Under the pieces are notes generated by a model. It searched no databases, was not told the origin of the DNA, and worked only from the letters and a program-made list of their open reading frames with translations. From Bacillota bacterium (GTDB lineage Bacteria > Bacillota > Clostridia > Oscillospirales > Oscillospiraceae): DNA of 64,000 nucleotides. The translations under genes were made by a program, and so were the position numbers. Location: NCBI GenBank assembly GCA_023459875.1, contig JAEWRY010000027.1, forward strand, positions 36,133 through 100,132, read 5' to 3'. Shown here piece by piece: positions 44,804 to 53,283 of the stretch (position 1 is the stretch's first letter; each line of letters opens with the position of its first letter).

Positions 44804-46090
44804 ATGGGCATGACTATGACGCAGAAGATTCTGGCAAAAGGCGCGGGCCTTAAAAAGGTGAGCGCCGGCGAATTGATCGAAGCCAAGCTGAATCTGGTTC
44901 TGGGCAACGATATCACAACGCCGGTGGCCATCACGGAATTTGACAAGGCGGGGCTCTCGAGCGTTTTCGACAAGGACAAAATCGCCATTGTGCTGGATCA
45001 TTACACTCCCTGCAAGGACATTAAGGCGGCGCAGCTGTGCGCCGCGGCGCGAAACTTCGCCAAGCGTTTTCAGATCACTCACTTCTATGATGTGGGCGAA
45101 ATGGGTGTGGAGCACGCCCTGCTGCCCGAAAAAGGCCTTGTGGCGCCGGGTGAGATCGTCATTGGCGCCGACTCCCACACCTGCACCTACGGCGCTCTGG
45201 GAGCCTTCTCCACCGGTGTTGGCTCCACGGATATGGCCGCCGGAATGAGTACCGGAAAGCTTTGGTTCAAGGTGCCTTCCGCGATTAAAGTGACTCTCCG
45301 GGGTAAGCTGCCACGCTTCGTGAGCGGCAAGGACGTGATCTTGCATCTCATCGGGATGATCGGCGTGGACGGAGCCCTTTACGAATCGCTGGAATTCGCG
45401 GGAGAGGGCGTTGCGGAACTTTCCATGGACGACCGCTTCACCATTTCGAACATGGCCATTGAGGCGGGCGCCAAGAACGGCATTTTCCCCGTGGACGGGC
45501 AAACCCGCGAATATCTCAGCGGCAGGGTAAACCGCGCCTTTGAGGTCTTTGAGGCCGACGCCGACGCCGAGTACAGCAGGGAAGTGGTTATCGACCTCTC
45601 CGTCCTGCGCCCCACCGTGGCGCTGCCGCACCTTCCTTCCAACACAAAAACCATTGACGAGGTGGCGGGAATGCACATCGACCAGGTGGTCATCGGCTCC
45701 TGCACCAACGGGCGCATCGGCGACCTGCGTGAGGCGGCCGCCATTCTCAGAGGCAGAAAGGTAGCGCCCAATGTGCGCTGCATCGTCATTCCCGCCACCC
45801 AGGACATTATGCTCCAGGCCATGCAGGAAGGACTCATCACCGCCTTTATCAAATCGGGCTGCGCCGTTTCCACACCCACCTGCGGCCCCTGCCTTGGCGG
45901 ACACATGGGGGTCCTCTCCGACGGCGAGCGGGCGGTTTCCACCACCAACCGCAACTTCGTCGGGCGTATGGGGCCCGTCAGCTCGGAAATCATCTTGGCC
46001 AATCCCGCCGTCGCCGCCGCGTCCGCCGTCGCGGGCGTTGTGGCAGACCCGGCAACACTTGCGGAGGTATCATGCTATGAAGGTTTATAA
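44804..46090 (+). CDS. leuC: 3-Isopropylmalate dehydratase large subunit
   Basis: A 428-residue aconitase-family subunit; ATG 44804 has AAGGAGGA five bases upstream. The 4Fe-4S ligands are C300 (SCTNGR), C360 and C363 (CGPCLGG). Substrate residues in GADSHTCTYGALG are typical. With LeuD it isomerises 2- to 3-isopropylmalate in leucine synthesis. This is the short HACN/LeuC2 type of about 420 residues found in Clostridia and archaea. It overlaps leuD by 14 bases. Confidence 0.95.
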   Translation: MGMTMTQKILAKGAGLKKVSAGELIEAKLNLVLGNDITTPVAITEFDKAGLSSVFDKDKIAIVLDHYTPCKDIKAAQLCAAARNFAKRFQITHFYDVGEMGVEHALLPEKGLVAPGEIVIGADSHTCTYGALGAFSTGVGSTDMAAGMSTGKLWFKVPSAIKVTLRGKLPRFVSGKDVILHLIGMIGVDGALYESLEFAGEGVAELSMDDRFTISNMAIEAGAKNGIFPVDGQTREYLSGRVNRAFEVFEADADAEYSREVVIDLSVLRPTVALPHLPSNTKTIDEVAGMHIDQVVIGSCTNGRIGDLREAAAILRGRKVAPNVRCIVIPATQDIMLQAMQEGLITAFIKSGCAVSTPTCGPCLGGHMGVLSDGERAVSTTNRNFVGRMGPVSSEIILANPAVAAASAVAGVVADPATLAEVSCYEGL

Positions 46091-46562
46091 GTACGGAGAA
46101 AACGTGGACACCGACGTCATCATCCCCGCCCGCTATTTAAACGCTCCGGACGAAAAGTCCCTGGCCTCCCACTGCATGGAGGATATCGACTCCTCGTTTG
46201 CATCCACCGTCCAGCCCGGCGATATCATCGTGGCGGGCGCTAACTTCGGCTGCGGCTCCTCCCGGGAGCACGCGCCGCTCGCCATCAAGGCCTGCGGCGT
46301 CAAATGCGTCATCGCGCCCTCCTTCGCCCGTATTTTCTACCGCAATGCCATCAACATCGGTTTCCCCATCATGGAGTGCGCGGAGGCCGCCGCGGGCGTC
46401 AAGGCCGGTGATTCCGTTTCGGTGGATTTTAAAACCGGTATCATCAAAAATGAGACCACCGGCCAATCCTTCCAGGCCGCGCCCTTCCCCGAGTTTATCA
46501 GCGGCATCATCGAAAGCGGCGGACTCTTAAATTCTCTCAAGGCGAGGGGGATCGCGAAATGA
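46077..46562 (+). CDS. leuD: 3-Isopropylmalate dehydratase small subunit
   Basis: A 161-residue swivel-domain protein starting inside leuC. NVDTDVIIPARYL at the start and GANFGCGSSREHAP, the active-site loop, are conserved. It completes the LeuCD enzyme. Its start site GGAGG is inside the leuC coding sequence and its ATGA end overlaps leuB, so all three are translationally coupled. leuA is not in the window. Confidence 0.96.
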   Translation: MKVYKYGENVDTDVIIPARYLNAPDEKSLASHCMEDIDSSFASTVQPGDIIVAGANFGCGSSREHAPLAIKACGVKCVIAPSFARIFYRNAINIGFPIMECAEAAAGVKAGDSVSVDFKTGIIKNETTGQSFQAAPFPEFISGIIESGGLLNSLKARGIAK

Positions 46563-47632
46563 ATTTTAAAATCGCGCTGATCCGCGGCGACGGCATCGGA
46601 CCCGAGGTGGTCTCCGAGGCTGTTCTGGTGATGGAAGCCGTCGGAAAGAAATTCGGCCATAGCTTTTCCTACGTGGAAGTACCCCTCGGCGGCAACGCCA
46701 TCGACGCCTTCGATACTCCGTACCCGGAAGGAACCGCGGAGAAATGCAAAAGCTGCGACGCCGTTTTGCTGGGCGCTGTGGGCGGCCCCAAGTGGGACGC
46801 CCTTCCTGGCGATAAAAGGCCGGAAAAAGGTCTGCTCGCCATCCGCAAGGATTTATCGCTCTACGCGAACCTCCGTCCCGCCGTCATTCGCGCGCCTCTG
46901 TCGGGCGCCTGCCCTCTGCGTGAGGAGACGGCGAATAAGGGCATCGACCTTGTCATCGTGCGCGAGCTCACCGGCGGAATCTATTTCGGAAAACGGGACC
47001 GCTATCAGACCAAGGACAGGGGAGTGGAGGCCACCGATCTCATGGCTTATTCCGAACTGGAGATCGAGCGCATCGGCAGAAGGGCCTTCGAGCTGGCCCG
47101 CCTGCGGCGCAAAAAACTCGCCAGCGTAGATAAGGCGAACGTACTGGAGACCTCACGCCTGTGGCGGAGCGTCATGCACCGTCTTGCCGGGGAGTACTCC
47201 GATGTTTCCTATTCCGACGTGCTGGTGGATAACTGCGCCATGCAGCTCGTACGTGACCCCTGTCAATTCGACGTGGTCGTGACCGAGAATATGTTCGGCG
47301 ACATTCTCTCCGACGAGGCCTCCATGATCACCGGCTCCATCGGCCTGCTGCCCTCCGCCTCCATCGGAGACACCGCCCCCGGCCTTTACGAGCCCATCCA
47401 CGGCTCGGCTCCCGACATCGCGGGCCAGGACAAGGCCAATCCCATCGCCACCATTCTCTCGGTGGCTATGATGTTCCGCTATTCCTTCCGCCTTTCTGAG
47501 GAAGCCGCCTGCATCGAAAAGGCGGTGGACCAGGCCCTGGCCGACGGCCACAGGACGCCCGACATCGCCATGAAGGGCGAAACACCCGTGGGCACCCGCC
47601 GTATGGGCGAAATCATCAGAGGTAATCTCTGA
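46559..47632 (+). CDS. leuB: 3-Isopropylmalate dehydrogenase
   Basis: A 357-residue enzyme oxidising and decarboxylating 3-isopropylmalate with NAD. Conserved LIRGDGIGPEVV, RELTGGIYFG, and the metal/NAD region TENMFGDILSDEASMITGSIG plus HGSAPDIAGQDKANP are seen. The Arg/Tyr active-site positions look intact. Last gene of the leuCDB unit. Confidence 0.97.
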   Translation: MNFKIALIRGDGIGPEVVSEAVLVMEAVGKKFGHSFSYVEVPLGGNAIDAFDTPYPEGTAEKCKSCDAVLLGAVGGPKWDALPGDKRPEKGLLAIRKDLSLYANLRPAVIRAPLSGACPLREETANKGIDLVIVRELTGGIYFGKRDRYQTKDRGVEATDLMAYSELEIERIGRRAFELARLRRKKLASVDKANVLETSRLWRSVMHRLAGEYSDVSYSDVLVDNCAMQLVRDPCQFDVVVTENMFGDILSDEASMITGSIGLLPSASIGDTAPGLYEPIHGSAPDIAGQDKANPIATILSVAMMFRYSFRLSEEAACIEKAVDQALADGHRTPDIAMKGETPVGTRRMGEIIRGNL

Positions 47633-47655
47633 CGATTTTTGTATCAACTGAATGC

Positions 47656-47684
47656 TTGTCATCGCGCCCGCTTTCTGATAGAAT
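47656..47684 (+). promoter_or_regulatory. Extended -10 promoter for coaX
   Basis: TTGTCA (47656-47661), 17 bp, TAGAAT (47679-47684) preceded by TGA, an extended -10 element. Confidence 0.8.
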
Positions 47685-47716
47685 GACTCTTGACAATCAG
47701 GGGGGGAAATGGCAAA

Positions 47717-48502
47717 ATGATTCTTGCTATTGACATCGGGAATTCCAACACCACCATTGGCCTCTTGGACAGCGCGGGAAAGCTGACTCTCCGCGCCGCG
47801 CTCTCCACCAATAAGAACGCGACGATCGATCAGTACGCCATCGACCTGATGGGCGTCTTTCAGCTCTATGGGGCGAAAATTAAGGACGTCACGGGCACCA
47901 TTATCGCGAGCGTGGTTCCTCCCGTCACCGCGGCGCTCTCGGGGGCGATTTCCCTCCTTACAGGTACGCCGCCCATGCTGATTGGCCCGGGGATTAAAAC
48001 AGGACTCAACATCAAGGCGGAAATGCACAACCAGATGGGGGCCGATATCGTAGGCTTCAGCGTGGCCGCCATGAACAAGTATCCCCAGCCGATCATCATT
48101 GTGGATATGGGCACCGCCACCACCATTTCGGTCATAAAGAGCTCCACCTTTGAGGGCTGCGCCATCGCGCCCGGCGTTCGCATCTCGCTGGAAGCCCTCT
48201 CCGAGCGTGCGGCCGAGCTGCCCCACATCTCCATCGAGCAGCCGCCCTCCATTCTGGGCCGCAACACCATAGACTCCATGCGCTCCGGTATTCTCTACGG
48301 CAGCGCCGCCATGATCGACAGCATGATCGAGCGGATGGAGGAAGCTTCGGCTCCCGCGGCCACCGTGGTCGCAACCGGGAGCCTCGCCCATCTGATTTTG
48401 CCCTATTGCAAGCGGAAGATCCTCTTCGACGCCGATTTGCTGATGGACGGGCTGTATCTTATTTATCAGAAGAACAGCACCGAATCCAAGCACCGTAAAT
48501 AA
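47717..48502 (+). CDS. coaX: Type III pantothenate kinase
   Basis: A 261-residue ASKHA-fold kinase; ATG 47717 with GGGGGGAAATGG upstream. ATP motif AIDIGNSNTTIGL, the DMGTATTISV phosphate motif and PGVRISLEAL are present. It phosphorylates pantothenate, is not inhibited by CoA and needs K+ or NH4+. Followed 84 bp later by an ECF S component, very likely the pantothenate carrier, so uptake and trapping of the vitamin are linked. Confidence 0.96.
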   Translation: MILAIDIGNSNTTIGLLDSAGKLTLRAALSTNKNATIDQYAIDLMGVFQLYGAKIKDVTGTIIASVVPPVTAALSGAISLLTGTPPMLIGPGIKTGLNIKAEMHNQMGADIVGFSVAAMNKYPQPIIIVDMGTATTISVIKSSTFEGCAIAPGVRISLEALSERAAELPHISIEQPPSILGRNTIDSMRSGILYGSAAMIDSMIERMEEASAPAATVVATGSLAHLILPYCKRKILFDADLLMDGLYLIYQKNSTESKHRK

Positions 48503-48513
48503 CTTCTGTGCTT

Positions 48514-48581
48514 AACCGGCAAAATACCGGTTGGTAAATAAATGCGCTGCATCCTCCGCAGAGAGGAGCGGCAGCAGGAGG
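48514..48581 (+). promoter_or_regulatory. Structured leader before panT
   Basis: Two hairpins: AACCGG / CCGGTT (48514-48519, 48527-48532), then GCTGC...GCAGC (48546-48550, 48571-48575) enclosing CTCC/GGAG. CCTCC at 48553-48557 could instead pair with the ribosome site GGAGG at 48577-48581, so two exclusive folds exist. No known riboswitch is recognised. Confidence 0.4.
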
Positions 48582-48586
48582 TAAAT

Positions 48587-49204
48587 ATGAGTAACCCCAA
48601 CAGCAGCACAAAAATGGACTTATGGTTCATGGTACGACTTGCCGTTCTGATCGCGATCCTGCTTGTTCTGGAGATTACCGGACTGGGCCTCATCAAAACG
48701 CCCGGACTGGAGTTTACCATCATGCAGGTTCCGGTGCTGATCGGCGCAATCGTCATGGGACCGGCAGCCGGCGCAATCCTCGGCGGAACCTTCGGCCTCA
48801 TCAGCTTCTGGGAGTGTTTCGGGAAGAGCGCCTTCGGCGCGGTGCTCCTGGGAATCAGCCCAATCGGTACATTTGTCACCTGTGTTCCCACGCGTATCCT
48901 CATGGGTTTTCTCTGCGGCTTCATCTTTAAAGCTCTGTACAAGATTGACGGTACCAAGCTTGTCAGCTTCGGCGTGGCGAGTTTGGTTGGTGCCCTCTTA
49001 AACACCGTGTTCTTTATGACCTCGCTGGTGCTGTTCTTTTACAACACGGAGTTTATCCAGGGCTTCGTTACCGCTCTGGGAAGCGCCAATCCTTTCACCT
49101 TCGTCGTAGCTTTCGTGGGTGTGCAGGGCGCGTTGGAGGCTGTCATTTGCTTTGTGGTCGGCGCCGCGGTTTCCAAAGCTCTTTATAAAGTGGTAAACAG
49201 GTAA
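48587..49204 (+). CDS. panT: ECF transporter S component, probable PanT
   Basis: A 205-residue membrane protein with about six hydrophobic helices; ATG 48587 follows CAGGAGG. The N-terminal helix AVLIAILLVLEITGLG and Ala/Gly-rich MGPAAGAILGGTFGLISF are typical of S components, which bind a vitamin and dock on a shared EcfAAT energising module. Substrate pantothenate is inferred only from linkage to coaX. The EcfAAT genes are not in the window. Confidence 0.83.
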   Translation: MSNPNSSTKMDLWFMVRLAVLIAILLVLEITGLGLIKTPGLEFTIMQVPVLIGAIVMGPAAGAILGGTFGLISFWECFGKSAFGAVLLGISPIGTFVTCVPTRILMGFLCGFIFKALYKIDGTKLVSFGVASLVGALLNTVFFMTSLVLFFYNTEFIQGFVTALGSANPFTFVVAFVGVQGALEAVICFVVGAAVSKALYKVVNR

Positions 49205-49221
49205 GTTCTTCTTGTATTTGC

Positions 49222-49263
49222 CGCACGCCTGTCTTTTGTATAAAAAGACAGGCGTGCGTTTTT
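49222..49263 (+). terminator. Intrinsic terminator after panT
   Basis: About 15-bp stem CGCACGCCTGTCTTTT / AAAAGACAGGCGTGCG with a small loop and five Ts. Very strong. Confidence 0.93.
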
Positions 49264-49325
49264 ACCTGTTATGAATTTTGTATTATTCTATCATGCAAAA
49301 ACAAGCTTATATTCTGGAATTGCAC

Positions 49326-49354
49326 TTGCTTTTTTGCAAGTATCAGCATATAAT
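49326..49354 (+). promoter_or_regulatory. Promoter for the aminotransferase gene
   Basis: TTGCTT (49326-49331), 17 bp, TATAAT (49349-49354), about 44 bp before the start codon. Confidence 0.8.
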
Positions 49355-49397
49355 TAGTCAGGTTGAGATTTGTAAGTATATCTTGGAGGCGTTTTTT

Positions 49398-50585
49398 GTG
49401 AAAGAACTGTCACACATTGCCCAGGCGGTACAGGCATCCACCACACTGTCCATCGACAACATGTTCAAGCAGATGAAGGCCAGCGGAATCGACGTCGTAG
49501 GCTTCGGTGCGGGCGAGCCGGATTTTGACACCCCACAGAATATTAAGGACGCGGGCATCGCCGCGATCCATGACAATAAAACCAGGTACACGCCGTCTTC
49601 CGGCATTATCGAGCTGCGCAAGGCCGTCTGCAGCCGCATGAAGGCGGATTTCGGCCTGGAGTATACCCCCTCGCAGATCGTCGCCTCCAGCGGCGCCAAG
49701 CACAACCTCTACATCGCCCTCATCGCCATCCTCAATCCCGGCGACGAGGTCATTCTTCCCGCGCCCTTCTGGGTCAGCTACGCGGAGATGATCCGCATGG
49801 CCGGAGGGGTACCCGTCATCATCACCACTACGGAGGCGGAGGATTTTAAGCTCTCCGCCCAAAAGCTTGAAGCCGCCATTACCCCGAAGACGAAGGCCGT
49901 CATCTTTAATAACCCCTCCAACCCCACCGGCATGGTTTATACCAGAGCCGAGATGCAGCAAATCGCCGACGTGTGCGTGAAGCACGAGGTCTATGTCATT
50001 TCAGACGAGATCTACTGCCACTTGGTCTATGACGGCAGGGAATTCGTGAGCTTCGCCACCCTTGGGGATAAGGTGAAGGAACTGACCATTCTCATTAACG
50101 GCGTCTCCAAGTCCTACGCCATGACCGGCTGGCGCATCGGTTACGCCGCGGCCAGCGACAAAATCGCCGAGGTCATGTCCAACTTCCTCAGTCACTCCAC
50201 CGGCAACCCCAGCTCCATCGCCCAGTGGGCGGCGGTGGAAGCCCTTTCCGGTCCTCAGGAAGATATCAAGGAAATGCGCGCCGCCTTCGAGGGACGGCGC
50301 AATTACCTGGTGGAGCGGATGAATTCCATTCAAGGTGTCAGCTGCCTCAAGCCCGAGGGCGCTTTCTACGTCATGATGAACCTTCAAAAGCTCCTTGGCA
50401 AAACCATTCAGGGCTTTACCATCAACTCCGCGGAGGACTTCGCCCAGGCCTTCCTGGAAAAGGGCCTCGTCGCCGTGGTGCCCTGCACCAGCTTCGGCGC
50501 GCCGGGCTTTGTGCGCTGGTCCTACGCCACCTCCATGAAGAATATCAAGGAGGGGATGGACCGCCTGGAGCGGTTCCTCGCTTAA
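49398..50585 (+). CDS. Class I/II aminotransferase (aspartate-type)
   Basis: A 395-residue PLP enzyme; GTG 49398 is eight bases after GGAGG. Conserved GFGAGEPDFDTP, YTPSSGIIELRKAV, NNPSNPTGMVYTRAE, the Asp in VISDEIYCHLVYD and the PLP Lys in GVSKSYAMTGWRIGYAAA. It resembles AspB-type aspartate aminotransferases, but tyrosine, aromatic or glutamine-type donors cannot be excluded. Own promoter and terminator make it monocistronic. Confidence 0.92.
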   Translation: MKELSHIAQAVQASTTLSIDNMFKQMKASGIDVVGFGAGEPDFDTPQNIKDAGIAAIHDNKTRYTPSSGIIELRKAVCSRMKADFGLEYTPSQIVASSGAKHNLYIALIAILNPGDEVILPAPFWVSYAEMIRMAGGVPVIITTTEAEDFKLSAQKLEAAITPKTKAVIFNNPSNPTGMVYTRAEMQQIADVCVKHEVYVISDEIYCHLVYDGREFVSFATLGDKVKELTILINGVSKSYAMTGWRIGYAAASDKIAEVMSNFLSHSTGNPSSIAQWAAVEALSGPQEDIKEMRAAFEGRRNYLVERMNSIQGVSCLKPEGAFYVMMNLQKLLGKTIQGFTINSAEDFAQAFLEKGLVAVVPCTSFGAPGFVRWSYATSMKNIKEGMDRLERFLA

Positions 50586-50601
50586 TAATTTGCACAGGTT
50601 A

Positions 50602-50626
50602 ACGGCGGGGGCTTGCCTCCCGCCGT
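50602..50626 (+). terminator. Terminator after the aminotransferase gene
   Basis: ACGGCGGG / CCCGCCGT stem (50602-50609, 50619-50626), 9-nt loop, then TTATTTAT. Confidence 0.75.
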
Positions 50627-50673
50627 TTATTTATGGTAGACTATGGTGTAAACTAAAGCTAAGAGGTGCGGAT

Positions 50674-52107
50674 ATGAAAAATTCCTTTGAGAGCCCCTTG
50701 TCCTCCCGTTACGCCAGCGACGAGATGCTCTATTTGTTCTCCCCCGATATGAAGTTTTCCACCTGGCGGCGGCTGTGGGTCGCCTTGGCCAGGGGAGAAA
50801 TGGAGCTTGGACTTCCCATCACGCAAAAGCAGATCGACGAGATGGAGGCGCACTTGACCGACATCAATTACAACGTCGCCGCCCAGAAGGAAAAAGAGCT
50901 GCGCCACGACGTGATGGCGCATATATACGCCTACGGCTGCCAGTGTCCCGCCGCCATGCCCATTCTGCATCTCGGCGCCACGAGCTGCTACGTAGGGGAC
51001 AACACCGATCTTATCATAATGCGTGAAGCTTTATTTCTTGTCAGGGATAAACTGATCCGTGTCATCGCATCTTTGTCTTCCTTTGCCGACAAGTATAAAG
51101 CCTTGCCTACCTTGGGATTCACTCATTTTCAGCCCGCTCAGCTCGTTACCGTGGGCAAGCGGGCGACTCTCTGGATCAACGAACTTCTGATGGATCTGGA
51201 AGAGACAGAATACCGCCTCAGGAATCTGTGCATGCTCGGCTCCAAGGGAACCACCGGGACCCAGGCGAGCTTTCTGGAGCTCTTCGAGGGCGACCACGAG
51301 AAGGTGAAGGAGCTGGACCGCCGGGTGGCCCGGGAGATGGGTTTTGACAAGGTGTCTCCCGTTTCCGGACAGACATACTCCCGCAAAATCGACGCGGCCA
51401 TTCTCGCCACACTCTCCGGCATCGCCCAGTCGGCTTCCAAGTTCGCCACCGACATGCGGCTTCTCTGCCATCTTAAGGAGGTGGAGGAACCCTTTGAGAA
51501 GAACCAGATCGGATCCTCCGCCATGCCCTACAAGAGAAACCCCATGCGCTGCGAGCGCATCTGCGCCCTCGCCCGCTACGTGATGGTGGACGCCCTTAAT
51601 CCCGCCGTCACGGCGGCCAGCCAGTGGTTCGAGCGCACTCTGGACGACTCGGCCAACAAGCGCCTCTCCGTGCCCGAGGCTTTCCTGTCTGTGGACGCCA
51701 TCCTGGGCATCTGCGAGAATGTCGCGGGCGGTTTGGTGGTCCACGAAAAGATGATCGAAAAGCACATTATGGAGGAGCTTCCCTTTATGGCCAGCGAAAA
51801 CATCATGATGGACGCCGTAAAAAGGGGAGGGGACCGGCAGGTCCTGCATGAGCGCATCCGGCAGCATTCCATCACTGCCGGTTATAATGTAAAAGAATTG
51901 GGGCTTTCCAATAATCTCATTGATCTCATCGCCGCCGACCCTTCCTTCGGTTTGACGCGGGAAGAGCTTTCCGCCCATTTGGAGCCCTCCCGGTACATCG
52001 GCCGCTGTCCCGAACAGGTGACGGAGTTTCTGCATGATTATGTAAACCCCATATTGAAAAGCCACCCTTCCGCCCTGGAAGGCGGCGGGGCAACGTTAAA
52101 AGTCTGA
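50674..52107 (+). CDS. purB: Adenylosuccinate lyase
   Basis: A 477-residue fumarase-superfamily enzyme; ATG 50674 after AAGAGGTG. The signature SSAMPYKRNPMRCERI holds the catalytic serine loop; other conserved blocks are LGATSCYVGDNTD and TLGFTHFQPAQLVTVGKR. It splits SAICAR and adenylosuccinate in purine synthesis. pfkA follows 13 bp after, so the two are likely co-transcribed. Confidence 0.96.
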   Translation: MKNSFESPLSSRYASDEMLYLFSPDMKFSTWRRLWVALARGEMELGLPITQKQIDEMEAHLTDINYNVAAQKEKELRHDVMAHIYAYGCQCPAAMPILHLGATSCYVGDNTDLIIMREALFLVRDKLIRVIASLSSFADKYKALPTLGFTHFQPAQLVTVGKRATLWINELLMDLEETEYRLRNLCMLGSKGTTGTQASFLELFEGDHEKVKELDRRVAREMGFDKVSPVSGQTYSRKIDAAILATLSGIAQSASKFATDMRLLCHLKEVEEPFEKNQIGSSAMPYKRNPMRCERICALARYVMVDALNPAVTAASQWFERTLDDSANKRLSVPEAFLSVDAILGICENVAGGLVVHEKMIEKHIMEELPFMASENIMMDAVKRGGDRQVLHERIRQHSITAGYNVKELGLSNNLIDLIAADPSFGLTREELSAHLEPSRYIGRCPEQVTEFLHDYVNPILKSHPSALEGGGATLKV

Positions 52108-52120
52108 GAGAGGAGTCATT

Positions 52121-53101
52121 ATGGGATCTGCCGTAAAACGCATCGGAGTCTTTACCAGCGGGGGAGATTCCCCCGGAATGAACGCCGCGATCCGCTCGGT
52201 GGTGCGTGCCTCCCTGCATATGGGCATCGAGTGCGTGGGAATCCGCAGGGGCTTCAACGGCCTCATCGGCGGCGATATCGTTAAGCTGGATTTTGAGAGC
52301 GTGAGCGGGCTCATCAAGCGGGGCGGAACCATGCTCTATACCGCCCGCAGCGAGGAGTTCAAGACGGAAGCGGGCCTTCTGCGCGCCAGGGACACCTGTA
52401 AGCTCTTCGGCCTGGACGGCGTGGTCGGCATCGGCGGCGACGGCACTTTCCGGGGTCTTTTGGCCCTCTCCCAGTACGGCGTTTCCGTCATCGGCATTCC
52501 CGGCACCATCGACAACGACATCGCCTGCACCAGCTACACCATCGGCTTTGACACCGCCTGCAACACCGCGCTGGAATCCATCGACAAGCTCAGGGACACC
52601 ATGCAGTCCCACGAGCGCTGCTCGGTGGTGGAGGTCATGGGCCGCAACGCGGGACATCTGGCCCTCTACGTGGGCGTTTCCTGCGGAGCGACGGCGGTAT
52701 TGATCCCCGAGAAGGAAGTGAACTTCGAACGCGACGTGGTGGAGCCTATCCGCAAGGCTCGCCTTAACGGCCGCACCAATTTCACTGTCATTGTGGCGGA
52801 GGGGGCGGGGAGTTCCTTCGACGTGGCAGCCCGGATCAAGGAAGCCACTACGATTGATACCCGTGTGACCGTCCTGGGCCATGTGCAGCGGGGCGGAGCT
52901 CCCTCCGCCAAGGACCGCATTCTGGCCACCTATATGGGGTACGAGGCGGTGCGGCTTCTCGCCAAAGGAAAAACCAACCGGGTCGTCTGTGTTCAGGGTG
53001 ATAATTATGTAAACTATGACATTACAAAAGCCCTTGAAATGAAGCGCGGAATCGACGAACACAACTATACTGTCCTGCGGGCGCTCACCGGAGTATATTA
53101 A
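52121..53101 (+). CDS. pfkA: ATP-dependent 6-phosphofructokinase
   Basis: A 326-residue enzyme. IGVFTSGGDSPGMNAAIR opens the protein; GIGGDGTF (Asp107, Gly108) and IPGTIDNDI (Gly128) carry the two glycines that mark ATP use. VEVMGRNAGHLALY is the fructose-6-phosphate site. It commits sugar to glycolysis. It differs at both diagnostic positions from the convergent gene at 53284-54516. Confidence 0.96.
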   Translation: MGSAVKRIGVFTSGGDSPGMNAAIRSVVRASLHMGIECVGIRRGFNGLIGGDIVKLDFESVSGLIKRGGTMLYTARSEEFKTEAGLLRARDTCKLFGLDGVVGIGGDGTFRGLLALSQYGVSVIGIPGTIDNDIACTSYTIGFDTACNTALESIDKLRDTMQSHERCSVVEVMGRNAGHLALYVGVSCGATAVLIPEKEVNFERDVVEPIRKARLNGRTNFTVIVAEGAGSSFDVAARIKEATTIDTRVTVLGHVQRGGAPSAKDRILATYMGYEAVRLLAKGKTNRVVCVQGDNYVNYDITKALEMKRGIDEHNYTVLRALTGVY

Positions 53102-53113
53102 GATAAAAAAGAA

Positions 53114-53147
53114 GGCGGTGTCTCAAACTGTGTTTTGAGACACCGCC
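53114..53147. terminator. Bidirectional terminator between the two PFK genes
   Basis: Perfect 14-bp stem (53114-53127, 53134-53147). The + strand side has no U tract, but on the - strand the stem is followed by TTCTTTTTT, so it best serves - strand transcripts as well as blocking pfkA read-through. Confidence 0.7.
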
Positions 53148-53184
53148 GAACTCTGTCGGGACCAAACTTGTCATATTTACCGCC

Positions 53185-53212
53185 GGATCCTTCGCTTCGC
53201 TCAGGATGACAT
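53185..53212. repeat. Inverted, diverged copy of the GTCATTCTGAG repeat
   Basis: Reverse complement reads ATGTCATCCTGAGCGAAGCG followed by AAGGATCC. Faces the copy at 53235-53269. Confidence 0.7.
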
Positions 53213-53234
53213 CCCTATTTTGCCAGGACCAAAC

Positions 53235-53269
53235 CTGTCATTCTGAGGCCCGTAGGCCGAAGAATCTTT
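53235..53269. repeat. Dispersed intergenic repeat, second copy
   Basis: CTGTCATTCTGAGGC, then CGTAG, then GCCGAAGAATCTTT; compare 44041-44077. Preceded by AGGACCAAACCTGTCAT, itself a near duplicate of 53158-53174. Confidence 0.75.
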
Positions 53270-53283
53270 GTAGAAAACACATA

